Under the pieces are notes generated by a model, which was given only the letters and a program-made list of their open reading frames with translations, made no database searches and had not been told where the DNA came from. Position numbers and translations under genes: made by a program. 64,000 nucleotides of DNA from Orychophragmus violaceus (taxonomy: Eukaryota > Streptophyta > Magnoliopsida > Brassicales > Brassicaceae). Position 1 is the stretch's first letter; every line of letters begins with the position of its first letter. This document shows, in pieces, positions 1-11,950 of the stretch. The stretch spans positions 11,471,082-11,535,081 of the forward strand of contig CM058230.1 in assembly GCA_030180135.1 (NCBI GenBank). The letters run 5' to 3'.

Positions 1-795
1 ATGCAATTTCTCTCTTTAGCAAAGCATAAAAGAAATAGAAATGTTAGTATAAAACTACTATTACCTATGGACTTTTTTGGATTTTTAAAACTTAATAGGC
101 TAATTAAAAGATTTTTGAAAACAATTCATCGTAAACTACAATATATCTATATTTTAAAATTTCATTTAGATTTAATATTTATTGTCTGTGTATCATATAT
201 ATAATGGTAGACAATTTTACTCTCCTTACAGCCCTCCACCTCAGCAAACTCTCATTTTCCTACGTGGCACATTTTAAAAAAATATATATATCACAAAATA
301 TTTGTTGTATTTCGTATATGGAGAAATTGAGAATCAGCCCACGTTTAATAAGAAATCGAAACACAATGTATTGTATGTTAAGCTATAAAACAGCCTATCA
401 CTAATCCAAAAACAAAGTTTCCCGGCCCAAGAACAGGCCCAAACAAATACTATCTCTTCCAGTTGATTCAGAGCTCAATCTCACCATCTCTTTCCATCTT
501 CCACCGTTACAAAACCCTCGCCTCTGTTCCATGCGATTTTGAAGACGGAAGATCAGATTTAATCATTAACATAAAACCTTACCCACACGTCACAAGCTTC
601 GAAATTAAATCCCTATGTTAATCATACTTCATTGTTGTAACGCCCTCACCCCCTCGATTTCTCAAATCAACAGTCCCGGTCCGACCTATAAATATGCAGC
701 ACGCACCAACAGGTATGCCCTTCAGCTTCCTTTGCGATCACATAACCCAACTTCTTTATTATCATTCACTCTCAAATTCTCTCAGCTAACAAAAA
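1..795. other. AT-rich intergenic sequence, possible Helitron leader
   Basis: No convincing gene is visible. The first 400 bases are AT-rich with short chance reading frames. From about 470 to 600 the sequence becomes C/T-rich, like a plant 5' leader, just before the RPA-like pseudogene. It may belong to the same decayed Helitron, but I could not find a Helitron 5' terminus here. Confidence 0.35.
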
Positions 796-2455
796 ATGTC
801 ACAGATCGAGCTCATTGCCGTACTGCTTCCTCAGCTTATGCAACGTTTGGTGAACTCCAGCTCGGAAGGTCCCAACAGTATCTCATGGGTCGGATTCTCA
901 GGTTCTGGGATGCCAAGAACATGAAAAAAGAAGTACGGAATCATACTCTTCATCTTCTGAATCATCAGAAGGAAGATCACAGTCCATAGTTTTATCTCCA
1001 CCAGCCATTGTCGTTGCTGCCTCAGGAAATACTTTCTGCACAAAGGAGTAGAACCAGGTGTCTATTAAAGTTTCTTCTCCTTTCTAACAAGAAAAAAACA
1101 TCGTCAAATATACCTCCCAACCGTCGGCGACAGATAGTTTTGTCCCTAAAGATTCATTAAGAAAGTCAAAGCTGTAATCTCTGCAATCACACATCCGGGG
1201 CATAACCAATTCTCATCATCTGGAGGAACTACAAATATTAAAACAGAAAAATAAGTCATTCATAAATTCCAGTACGAACAGCTTAAAACACTACCAAATA
1301 CGCAGGGCAGAAGTTATTACTATCTTCTTTCCGCAAAGGTGGTTCAACACAGTTTTGGTGAAAGCCTCTGTCACAAAATCCATCGCATAGTATGATATCA
1401 TTATCAACATGCAAGTCCTTAGAACCACATTTTGCACAAAAGATCTGAAATTAAAAAACTGCTCGTATTAGCAATACTTCTAGAGACAAATTGATTCTGT
1501 CAGAAAAAAAAAACAGGGGAACAAGCTTGGGTTTCAGAATAAATTTGCCCTTACATCTTCACTAGAAATCTGTCCATGAGTATCAAATAAAGACTGTGGA
1601 AGGCTTCCTTCGGCACAGAGTGTGTCCAGGTTCTGGGATGCCAAGAACATGAAGAAAGAAGCCGAACTTATGGGGATAGTCATCATCCTCCTTGATGAAA
1701 AGGTTAACGCTACTGCTACCTCCCTTTGATGTATTTCCAATAGTTGTTATGTGTTTCCAAAATTGTATTCTGGTTTTAGAGAACGACATACTTCATTGCA
1801 GTGCTAACACTTTCATATCACAGGACTCTTATCATCCAATGCTCGATACATGCCAGCCGTGCCGAACATTACCGTACCACGCTCCGAGAAGCTACAGTGT
1901 TCACACTAGCCTCTTTCGAAGTTGCAAGGTCCTCCAACATGTACAAGCTGACAGACAATCCTATTCTCATTCGGTTTCTCCCAACAACCACCATCACCTT
2001 AGCCGAGAACGTGGTAGCTACAATTGGACTCGAGAAATACATGTTGCGTCAGGTCCACCAACTTCAAGCACTGGCCAATATTAGCGTCCTCAATGAAACA
2101 TTAGCTTGACAATTAAACCTATTCTTTCTTATCAACGTTCACTTTTGCCACCTGCAGGTGTGGTCGAGCAAATCCGATTTGTGCCCAACGACCCAACCGA
2201 TTTTACCCTTACACGCTCCGGTTGTGGCAGGAATAGCATTTGGAGGAAACAGAGGACAAAGACCTATCCGGAAAGAAAAGGGCATTTTCCCGTTGGATCA
2301 CTTACACGAATGTGAAGCGGTATTACTTCAACCATGGTTTTCTCTTTCGTCTCGATGAAGATATGTTTGGGTTATCTTTCAATTATTCACTTACCATTCT
2401 TGGTCGGAACCGCTGTTTATTTTCCCAGAAAGGAAAGAATATCTTTGCTGTCTAA
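796..2455 (+). pseudogene. Helitron-type replication protein A (RPA1-like, DUF223/OB-fold) pseudogene
   Basis: Plant Helitrons carry RPA70-like single-strand DNA-binding proteins, and this is a broken copy. A start-like MSQIELIA lies at 796. In another frame around 840-930 are LGRSQQYLMGRILRFWDAKNM residues, and a second copy of the RFWDAKNMKKE motif follows at about 1625, leading into ELMGIVIILLDEK. A third block, near 1890-2100, reads like the FxVxRxxxxYKLTDxPxxIRF and LRALAN segments of these OB-fold proteins. The pieces lie in different frames with stops between them, so no full protein is encoded. The duplicated motif suggests an internal duplication or rearrangement. A Helitron-like 3' terminus lies about 450 bp downstream in the matching orientation. 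Family assignment is by motif memory. Confidence 0.6.
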
Positions 2456-2903
2456 AGTCTTCAGCTAACAAATCTGAGCAATGTAGGCATCTCTCAAACA
2501 AATATCTCAAGTTTCGAATGGCAAAGTCAGTCCTTTTACGCTCTATGAGACTATCATGATTCTCTATTTCTCATTCGCTTAGGGTCAAGAGTTTAAGGTC
2601 ATATCAAAAAAACGTTTGGCTGGAGTTAGATCATGAAACCCATTTATTATGCAGGAACTTGATGGCAAAGCAGGATATATCTGAACATGGATTCAGCGGT
2701 GTTAAAGAATCGGATTCCACTGGAGATAAGAGTAAAGAGAGCATCGAACATAAAAAGTGGACAAAACTTGAACCTCTTTTTTTAGGTAACTGTTCTCCTA
2801 AAGCCAAACTATTCTCTTAAACTATATGTTTCAGCTTCACCAATTTTATTGTTAAATATGAAGATAACTATTCCCCGCGCGTGCACGGAGATGCAACACC
2901 TAG
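796..2903 (+). mobile_element. 3' portion of a decayed Helitron (terminus CTAG at 2900-2903)
   Basis: A GC-rich imperfect palindrome (ccgcgcgtgcacgg, 2876-2889) is followed about 10 bases later by CTAG and then T. This is the standard Helitron 3' end (hairpin, short spacer, CTRR, insertion before T). The RPA-like pseudogene reads towards this end, as expected. The one mismatch in the palindrome fits decay of a CpG. The 5' end was not found and may lie before the window. Confidence 0.55.
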
Positions 2904-4796
2904 TTTATTAAATTTATGACATTATAAGAAAGTAAAATTTTATTGTTAACTTATAACTATGTAGTCTATCGTTTTAATTAAATTAAATAATTCTATATAT
3001 GTATGACATATCATTTAAGGAGGTTTGGCCTTAATTTTTTAAAATATACATTATTTACTATTTGTTTAAATCAAATAACATATATATAAATAACATAAAG
3101 TTTCGATAAAAACATTAACTTTAAAATATAATATAGAATATATATATTAGTATATCCAAAATTAATTAATATATAATTTTTTGAAATTATAAATATATAA
3201 TCATTTAATAAAGTATGTATTTTTAGTTCTATTATATAAAATGAGAAAATTATATTCCTGTTATAAAAACCTAGTTAAATCCATATATTTAAATTATGAA
3301 ATTAAATATTAAGTTGATGTGAATGAAGAGTGATATTCATTCCGTTGTAGTGGTAGTTATCCAAAAAGAAGAATACATTGTATTCTATGCTATTATTCCC
3401 AATTGAGTAATAAATCAAAATTCAAAAAAATATATTTTTACCATTGTTCATCACTTACACATATCCTGTTTTATAGGCAAAAATCTCTATACATTGATTC
3501 TATTGGTCACTAGGTGTTCGATTAATATTTCTATTTTATTTTTATTTTACCATCATGAAACAGTCCACATCAGTGGGACCTTCTGACATATATTCTTCTT
3601 GTGCTTGTAGTGTAGTTCTCAGTCAACATATTCCACCTGACGGTTATACTTCGATACAATTAATTGTCTTCACGAAATAAATAAAAAGTAATGATTTACA
3701 AAATAATATAAAAAAATTGTAACAAGGTTATTTACGTTATCTCGTGGAGGCTCCCTTGCTCTTTCCTCGTGAGCCGTTTCCAAGCTTAGCAACTCACCAA
3801 CGTGAAAGAGACCGTCTCCTGAAGCCGTCAGGATTGTCGAGAGGCAGATCAACGGCTCTAATCTAGCCATATCACCAAATCCCGGGCCCTATGTTCAAAG
3901 AATACAAGTAACTGGAAATAAAAAGTAGGCAAAGAAAGCATGCAAATTGACGTTTTAATTATTCTGTTGAGGGACTTTGGCATATTCATCTTAACTGAAC
4001 GGCACTAATATAAAGTGGTTTAACATGCAAAAGTTTTTCTCGTGCATATTTGGAATCTTATGATATAAGGCTATTCGTTTTTTCATCTAATATTTTGATC
4101 TAGACGATTTATCTTAATGTTTCATCCAAATTTTGCTGTAAGAATTCAACTAAGTTTCAGATTGATCAATTTTGGTCCATGAATAAAATAAAATAAGAAG
4201 GTTGCGAACAGAATATTTTTTAAGTGTGAAATAATAGATTCTCTATATTATAAATTACGTTGAGACTAACAAATAAACATGATAAAAAGAAGGTTGCGAA
4301 CTTTTTTCAAAAGATTATGCTCATCACTATTTAAGTGATATCTTGGAGTGACCAAGTTCCAATGCATGCGATTAATGAACAATAAACTTGTTATTTATAG
4401 TACAAATAGTCAAACTTCTAATGTGGGTTATTAACTTCTTTGTAGGCTTCAGTCTTGGGCCGAACAAATCATATAGGCTGAGCATATTTAGGCCATGCTT
4501 ATGGATGGATGCTAAATCCATATTCAATAGCCTCGCATAGTTCATCGATCTTCAATGTTTTGCTAACGTCGGTGAAGTCTTCGAGTTTTTAAGTCTGGCA
4601 GAAATTTGGTCGGCTTGTCTAGTTTGTTCGATTTTGTTGGAATGTCGAATTTTGTACCCGTGTAAAGATATGCCTTGGGAAGACAAAAATAATTCGTAAC
4701 CATCAAAGTTGTAAAGTCGTGTATCTCCCACAACGATGAAAGGATGCTTATACCGCCAAATCTGAAGGATCGCATAGAGGTAATGATGAAATTTCC
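2904..4796. other. AT-rich intergenic DNA with unassigned short open frames
   Basis: 2904-3660 is very AT-rich with no recognisable element. A short minus-strand frame at 3670-3870 (MARLEPLICLSTILTASGDG start) is followed by a possible GT donor. It could be a gene fragment, but I do not recognise it. Another minus frame at 4563-4775 is equally unassigned. Confidence 0.3.
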
Positions 4797-6240
4797 TTGA
4801 TAAGCACCTTTGTTCTTTTTATAAAACCCTCTCTTCGATTTTTTCGTTTCTTCATTTTTTCTCTTCTCCTTCGTAGGTATTGCTTCTCTCCTCTATCTTA
4901 TTTGTTTTCTTCTGCTTTGCCCTCAATTTTTATTGCTTCTTTTGTAACGACGATGAGTGTTGAGTCCATATGCTCGTCTTCTTCGTATAGCGACGATGAT
5001 CGTCGTTCGTCTTGGTTAGTTAAAGGTCATTGAGATTACCTCGAGTGAACCGCCTTCTTCAAATAAATGTACTATAGTTTCAGATGGGGGGTCCAGAAGG
5101 CTCGTATGACGATGATCAAGACGAGGAGCCTCCGAGGTAGAATCCGATTGTTCAGATAAGGTCGAGAATCAGATCGTCGGAGAATCTGCGATTCTTCTTG
5201 GGGCGTCAGGGAAATCGAAGAAGGGGAAGAAGGAAAAGAAGGCAAAAAGGCGAAAAGAAAAATAAGACTGTGCTAATCCGAGAGATCCGAGCATCCACAT
5301 GTAAGACGACATTAGATAAGATAGTGGAAGTTAATGCTCGTCGTTCAAGCCTCGAGCTTTGACTCCTGACGTCGGAGGAAAGACTGTGGTCGACTTTGAA
5401 TAGATAGATTTGTCTTTATGACTGTTGGTTTGTCCAATGCCACCTTTAGTTTCCTCTTCCCAAGCTCCTTATCGGATTTTGTGAGCAACATAAGATCGCT
5501 GTTTTTCAACTCTGTCCCGCTGAATTTCGGAATATGGTCGGCGCCATGCTCCTTGCGATTGAAGATAATACATACATGAGTCTCAAATTATTTAAGCAAG
5601 TGATGACGATCGAATAACCCGATGACCCCCGAGACATGATATGTCACAGCCAAAAATAGTCATGGCCTCAAACCTATCACCGGGAAAACAAGCAAAATTA
5701 CATACTGACAAGATTGGTATTTTTATGCAAGGATCAACGAGGCATCGGTCCCATACATGAATAGGGGATATAAGACTATGAGGAGTTATAACCATGGTAT
5801 AGTTTAGTTCTATCCTTCTGGTTGTTCCCTCTGCTGACTTTTTTATATCTCATCTTTTTTTAGAGATCGTCATTCACTCAATGCTCATTATCCAGATAAT
5901 TTCCCCACGGACATGAGGAAGTTGATTGCGCTCGGTTTTTTAAGGTGGCCCGATATTCACACAGAGAGAATCAGGAGTTTTGCCCATATCAACATTGGTC
6001 GAAGCTCGTCTGAGCAAGATGTCTTCCGTAGACGAGGTCAAAGAGATGGAGTCGCTCCTAGAGAAGATGCCGAGCTGACTAACCAAGCGTCTTGAGCATA
6101 TGTTGAGCATATGCAGCGGAGAAAAGTATCGCTAAGGAGATGGCTGATTTGGTAGGAGAGCATGCATCGTAGAGGGAGATTGGGGATAAGATCAAGGTGT
6201 CGGAGACTGATCACGACATGTTTTATGAGAATCTCTAAAC
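4797..6240 (+). pseudogene. Probable retrotransposon gag-like remnant, heavily decayed
   Basis: A segment around 4950-5040 reads as a serine/aspartate-rich N-terminus (MSVESICSSSSYSDDDRRSSW). It is followed, with stops and frame changes, by an acidic and then a strongly basic stretch near 5210-5280. Near 5900-6230 come E/K/R-rich, possibly coiled-coil, fragments. This order is like that of long gag-type proteins of plant LTR elements, but no zinc knuckle, protease or RT is visible. The call is an inference from composition and could be wrong. Confidence 0.25.
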
Positions 6241-7980
6241 CTAACTATGAATCTACTCAGACATAATTAATGGAACAAGCAACATGGATGAAATAGATTG
6301 CATTAAAATAGACAAGAGAATAAAAAGGGGTTTGAAATCTTCTCCAAAAGCAGTACACGGTTCAGATCAGCCACAAGCTCTAAAACTCTTTCTAGCCAAA
6401 AGTATGAAAGTGTGTCACAAGAATAAAACACAAAAACCCCTAATAATAAGTGTCAAACACGTCTTGGGTCTTCTCGTAAATAGTAAAACTTCTGTGCTAA
6501 TTATGGAATTTCTTCAAATCTTCATTAAATCGCCGAGAATTGTCTGTTGGATGACTGCATCGACCGATGCACATACTGCGTCGTTCGATGCTCAGCTCGA
6601 TCACTTATAGTGATTTCTGCTTATCACGCCTTTGGCTCCAAACAATGCCCAAAATGCTATGTTATCTTCCAAATTCCTCCAAACATATGTAAACCTATAA
6701 AACACTTGCAAAGACTCAAAATATACTACAAAAGACTCGAATATATACTTATTTCATGGTTTAAAAACCATAAAAAACCATGATATATCAACTCCCCCAC
6801 ACTTCGCCTTTGCTTGCCCTGAACCAAAACTAAAAACCAAGATAAGAAGAAGAAGAAGAAGAAGTTTGAAAACATCATAAACTCATTTTATCGTTGAAGT
6901 ACCACACTCAAATTCTCCTTAGTAATCCACATGAAAATAAACCTACAGTCATCAAGACCATAGTGTCAACGTCTAGTTCCTTCTTCTCCCTTTTCTCCCT
7001 TTAGCATCTGATTTTTCTCCACTCGGTATAGTTTTTTTTTTATCAGTGCTCTTCCTTTTTTATTTGGGGTGTTACTTTGGACACATTCCATGAAGCAGAT
7101 GAGGTAACTGGGATCTCTACCACTTCCATGATCACTTAGAAGCTACTAGCGTATCCCCAGTTTATTACTCTTTTTTTTTTTACTTGTAGGGAGGGGAGAA
7201 GGAAACCATACTCAAACATTTTTACAAGCTGTTTCAGGACTGACAGAGGAATCTAATTCAAAGTATACCAAACCCCTAGGTGAGAAAAAGTAAGTCAGTA
7301 GTGGATTCTCTGAATACTTGAAGTGATATGGGTATCCTTGGTAGGTTGATCTGCGTTGAGTTTTCTAATAGTCAGAGATCTGCTGCAAGCTCATCCAATG
7401 GTCACTTAAGTTCCTCCGAATGCCGTGATCTCCTCAACAAGTCATAGTTTCCTACTAACTGTTCTGACTCAATAAAATAGATTCAACTGATTCTAAGAAA
7501 AAAAATATTATGTCATTACCACCTCCCCCACACATGAAACACACTGTCCCTAGTGGAATCGAAGCTTAGGCTCGGTAAAAGATGATAGAGAATGAAAATG
7601 CACTTTTGATTCGTGAGATACCTGACCTCGCAACCTGCATCAACTATACTGGACAGAATGCAAAGGGAAAGCCCAAGTTCCAGTCCAAGGAGTTTGAAGA
7701 ACTTAGGGCTGAGTTTTGGAAGAGCATTTTGAGAGCATGAGAGGAGAACTCGGAAGAAAGAGAGAAGAAAAAGAAAAAGAGAAAGCTCTGATTCAAGCAG
7801 TGTTTAAACGTAAATAATTATGAACCAAGCAGAAAGGAAGAGCAGGAGATTCTTTACCGGAAAGGAGAGATCGGAAACGCCGGTCCCGACGTCGGAGAAT
7901 GGTTGTTTTAAATTTTAAGCATTTTCTACATCGTATTTTGGATTCTAGGATTATATATGATTTTTGGGGTCGCATTATTT
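6241..7980 (-). mobile_element. Relic of an Athila-like Ty3/gypsy element (PPT/LTR junction)
   Basis: Read on the minus strand, a purine-rich gtgtgggggag (about 6791-6801) is followed at once by ttgatatatcatgg. In plant Athila/Tat-type elements a polypurine tract of this form, preceded by a 'gcaagcaaag...' segment, abuts the 3' LTR. Here the LTR remnant would extend to lower coordinates and the 3' non-coding region to higher ones. No pol motif survives. The match is a remembered pattern, so confidence is low. Confidence 0.3.
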
Positions 7981-8881
7981 CTGATTGGAGATTTCTGTGA
8001 TTTTTTTCTTTAATGTTGTCTTCTCCTAGAAAAAAAATGATACTAAAAATTGTAATTCAAAAAATTGTAGAGACATGAATGATAGTGATGAAAATCAAGA
8101 GACTCAAAACCCTAATTCAAATATTTGTTCACGACATCTTCTCTATGAGAAAAACCTATCACTCTCACATTAAATTGCACAGTGGCATAAATTTATTGGC
8201 CTTGCCCTCCAAGTTCGTTTTTTTCCTTTTGTGGCTTTTTGTTTTTGCTATTTTTCTATTTAAATACCAAAAAGATTATGATTTAGCCAATGTTCTTATG
8301 AGTCTTTTAGAAAAATAGAATTAAATAGTCTATGCGTTTTACAATTTTCAAAACTGATTGATTGTTGCGGTGAGTTTTAAAATCTGCTATTTTTGGGTTT
8401 CACCGCAGAGAGAAAAAAAACATTCTAGAATACTAATGCCAAACTAAGAATTTTACTTCAGTTTCCATTAAAAACTAACAAATAAATTTTATCTAAATAC
8501 ACTAAAGCACTAGTCTCGAGTCACAACAACAACAAAAATCTCAAATTAATTTTCGTATAAGTATTAACGAACATTCCATGTAAGGAAATATAAAAAAAAC
8601 TTGATCGTTGATAGTTAAAAAGAAGATGGTAATACTAATATGAACCACTGTTTTTATTCTGTCTCTCTATAATGAATGAACAAGTACAATCCCTGAGGCA
8701 CTAAATCTATTGGTTGAAAAAAAAATAGAGTGAGTGTGAGAGACTTTAGATTCCGATCAACTCATCTCCTAGATTCTTGTGTTTATCCATACATCTCTAT
8801 TGCTTTTGAGTATGTAAGCAGCAAGTGTGTTTTGGTTCTAGCGAAACAATAAGTTACCATTTGGTTGATGTCACTGAATCA
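7981..8881. other. Intergenic region downstream of the RRM gene
   Basis: AT-rich sequence with no supported gene. The part nearest 8880 is expected to hold the 3' UTR and polyadenylation region of the minus-strand RRM gene. A short frame at 8079-8318 is hydrophobic and unsupported. Confidence 0.4.
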
Positions 8882-11278
8882 TCACCTCCTTCCTCCGCTT
8901 TGTCCTGGTCTTCGACTTGAAAAATGGATATGCAGTATCTTAGAATCATCAGGTTCATCTTCATCCATTCTATAGCCTGTCAAATGCACGCTAGCATTAG
9001 TTAAGTCCGAGGCCAGAGTGTTTTTTCTTCAGGAAACCGCAACATGTTGATGAAGAGTATAGTGCAACAACATAAACTCAATATAACCATTTTCGGAAGC
9101 AAGGAGAATCTTAGTTACCTTGCAGGGCGGTACGAGCAGTTGCTGCACATGCAGGATCTTTAAAATCAACAAAACAAAGAACAACAGGATCTCCATTCCT
9201 CTGCAAAAGAAACCTTAAGTCAGTCAAAACAAAGGAAATTCCAGGATGATTCAAACTTTCAACAATGCTTTAAACTAAAACCAGAGAATCTTACTTGCTT
9301 TGAATCTTTGGTCACAAGTCTCACTTCTCTATATCCCACAAAAGGCCGAAATATATCTAGACGTATAGTTAAGGACAGTGAACAGTACAAAACATTCTTA
9401 CGATATAAATATTGTGAAACGGATGATCATAAAAAGAGGATACGAGCTACTTCCCTCTTTGAGCAATTACAAGGAAGTCCTTCCACATATAGAGTGTTGG
9501 ATGCATCTGGAGGTAGAGGAAGCAGTTCCCGGCTCGGCCTACCAACTAAATCTTGTTGACCAGAACCCAAAGCCCGATCATTTGGCCCAAAATCTGGAGG
9601 GAGAACTCCACCTCGCCCACCCATGGACGGACTAGGCATCACGCTGTCACCTACTCGTCGTACCATGCCAATTTCTTCAGAAGACGTTTGCTACGAAACA
9701 CGGAAGAATTTCAGTTCATTAAAGAGGAGACAAGACATAAAACATAAGTGAATAAAGGATTGTACCACATTCTGCAGGTAGCGGTCATAAGCTGAGCCAA
9801 TAGTTCCGGTATCATTTACTGAATGATGGATAGCTCGATCCTCATCATGGCCTAAGTAAGACAAGGTTCACACGTTATTAAAACATTCATAGGTATGTAA
9901 TTGATCATAAACCTATGGACATGAGTTTTCTGTTCAGGCGTTGATACATATACTATCTACACAGAATCATTCCATCACTTGTAACGAACGGATCAAACAC
10001 ATCATGTGTTACCCTCTAAAACCTGTAAACTATTTCAACTTCCCAATCAAGAATCAAGAAAATTGTTGGAAAGACTACTAGTCTGTGGGATGGATAGAGT
10101 TAAACTCATTGAAGAACGACGAAAAACCTTGCGGATGGGTCGGTCCAACCGTAGAAAAGAATTCCAGCGATCTTGGCGGCAGAGAAGTGGGGCGTGGAGA
10201 TAAAATACCAGGAGGATAAAAACTTGGGCTTTCCATAGCTCGGTTGTGATGATGATGACGTTGATAATATTGATCCGTGGTCTCTACGCCACCCAAAAAC
10301 CCTACTTCGTTCAAGTCATTAGCTTTCTCCATCGGAGCATACGTGTGGACTGGAGATAAAATTCCAGGAGGATAATCTTGATCCGTGGTCTCTACGCCAC
10401 CCAATAACCCTACTTCGTTCAACTCATCCGCTTTCTCCATCGGAGCATACGTGGGGCGTGGAGGATAATCTTGATCCGTGGTCTCTACGCCACCCAAAAG
10501 CCCTACTTCGTTCAAGTCATCAGCTTTCTCCATCGGAGCATACGTGGGGCGTGGAGATATCGAACCGCCATCGGACGCTGCTAACGTGTCGTCTGGTGCT
10601 GATATGGATTGAGAGGACAAGGATGAGGCTGTAGAGGTAGAGGGTTTGCCCGTGAGACGTTGAACTGGGGGCTGCTGCTGCGGCTGCGACTGTTCTTGCT
10701 CGTGTAACTGCGGTGGTGCCGGTTCGAGTGGTTGCAGAGGTGGCGGCGCCAGTGGAGGATTCTTGATGTTCTTGTGGGAATCTTTACGATTTTCCATTGG
10801 AGTTGATCACGTGCCCAAGATTTATCTTGATTTTGGCGATCGAGTGTCCACTTTCTGAGAAGATAATATGTATCTATATATAGAGAGAGAGACATATGTG
10901 CGTGTATATATGTGCGTGTATATATGTGAGTGTGAGTGAAGAACAATGATTCGTCATCACAGACATACTTGTAACGAACGGATCAACACTCACAGAGCAG
11001 CTCATTTATAGTCACAGCCTATTGGTAAAAAAAAAAAAAAAAAAAATAGATATTGTTTTCAAGGCAAATAATTGATCTTAAGACCTATAACAGATGAGAA
11101 AATCTTCAATTTTGTATATGACAAGCAGCTCAACAATGCCCATTACATGAAATTTTGAAACGAAGGCGAATTGAGCTTTACCGAAGTCAGGAAGGGGACG
11201 TTTGGGAGGACCACCGTGGGGGATCGACGACATTGGAGGCTGATGCTGTCTCTGCTGGTTCCAGTACCCATCTGCCAT
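8882..11278 (-). CDS. RRM-domain RNA-binding protein, six exons
   Basis: The splice model is complement(8882-8976, 9119-9200, 9295-9356, 9444-9690, 9766-9851, 11182-11278). Every intron is GT-AG, all junctions keep frame, and the product is 222 aa. The N-terminus is low-complexity (MADGYWNQQRQ, residues 1-11). A Gly/Pro linker follows, then one RRM with RNP2-like NTLYVEGL and RNP1-like VVLCFVDF. The C-terminus is short and rich in Arg, Gly and Ser. It should bind RNA, probably in the nucleus; the target is unknown. It resembles the A. thaliana At1g76940/At1g21320 RRM proteins (from memory). The start was set at 11278 because family members begin MADGYW; an in-frame ATG 18 nt upstream is possible. 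Intron 1 (9852-11181) is unusually long and contains a decayed VQ gene. The protein seems shorter than relatives between exons 1 and 2, so a small exon may have been lost or missed. Confidence 0.85.
10078..10851 (-). pseudogene. Decayed VQ-motif gene copy nested in the RRM gene intron
   Basis: This is a paralogue of the VQ gene at 13440-14132. Aligned with it, the original start codon is GTG (10849-10851). In-frame stops follow at codon 10 (TAA, 10822-10824) and again at TGA 10807-10809. A long frame (239 codons) is still open from a new ATG at 10797, which replaces a leucine codon of the paralogue. The new frame lacks the conserved GPRPTPLK block. A deletion has removed the segment before VQ, so PPVQRLTG remains without the phenylalanine of FxxxVQxLTG. 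The C-terminus is also truncated (ends HPTD). Three tandem copies of a YAPMEKAD...GVETTDQ segment expand the middle. It is either a pseudogene or a transcribed derivative with altered function. A. thaliana may also have a VQ gene inside this RRM locus (memory, unchecked). Confidence 0.75.
10273..10560 (-). repeat. Three tandem ~90-105 bp coding repeats within the nested VQ copy
   Basis: Three successive units each carry the 'gatccgtggtctctacgcc' segment and a following 'ctttctccatcggagcatac' segment (plus strand). They encode repeated YAPMEKADxLNEVGLLGGVET. The left unit is longer. The VQ gene at 13.4 kb has only one unit, so the expansion is specific to this copy. Confidence 0.85.
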
Positions 11279-11950
11279 GGACGACGACGGAAACAAGAAT
11301 CGAGGGATCTCAATTCTACAATAAGCAAACGAAAAGCCCTAATGTCAATTAATATTCGATTGCAGCTGCTTGCTCGTGTTCTTCTGTCCACTTTCGAGTT
11401 TTCTGGTTCATTGGCTTTTGACAACCAAACTGAATGATCCGAATCAAGGTAACCCGACCCGTTATTTTACAGACCCGGTCAATTCTTGTTCCAAGTTAAC
11501 GGGCCTATAAACTATACAAATGTTGGCCCATTTGACAAATCCCTTCTCTTCCTAATGCCAATTTTGGGCCTCGCTTGAAAAGTACTTTGGTCTGCCTTTA
11601 GATTGTAACTAAGAAGCACAAGTGATTAAGAATCATAATTTTCCATCTATGGGTTTGATTAGAAGTAAATTCTCTACTAACTAGATGGTGTTATTATATG
11701 TCTAAGATTTTGCTAAAAGATTTAGTAGAATATTTAGTATGATTTTTTCTAGACGATTATTTAGTAGAAAGTTTATTTAGTGGGATTTGTTGAGTAATGA
11801 AAGATATGTTTCCTAATTTTATATATAGAGTTTCCATGTGTTTTTTAATCTAAAAGGAGCCGATTTTCAGCTTTTTTTTTTATAAATCCATCCAGAGTAT
11901 ACGAGCTCCTGATTTGCAGTTCTCTTTTCTCCATACGTATAGCAGACAAT

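Larger units (their letters stand above)
9977..10986. repeat. 20-bp perfect direct repeats bounding the VQ copy in RRM intron 1
   Basis: The same 20 bases, starting acttgtaacg, occur at 9977-9996 and 10967-10986. Between them lies about 970 bp homologous to the VQ gene at 13.4-14.2 kb, including its 5' and 3' flanks. Bases outside the repeats differ. This has the form of an insertion with a 20-bp target duplication. There is no poly(A) and there are no terminal inverted repeats. Confidence 0.8.

Noticed and set aside
615..989. A 124-aa protein-coding gene
   Set aside because: Only its C-terminal part matches the RPA motif; the rest is out-of-frame leader sequence of a broken Helitron gene.
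9977..10986. LINE-mediated retroposition of the VQ gene
   Set aside because: There is no A tail next to either direct repeat and the copied tract includes untranscribed-looking upstream sequence.
10078..11278. A fused RRM-VQ protein
   Set aside because: RRM exon 1 joins exon 2 in frame with good splice sites without any VQ exon, and the VQ copy has its own remnants of start and flanks.
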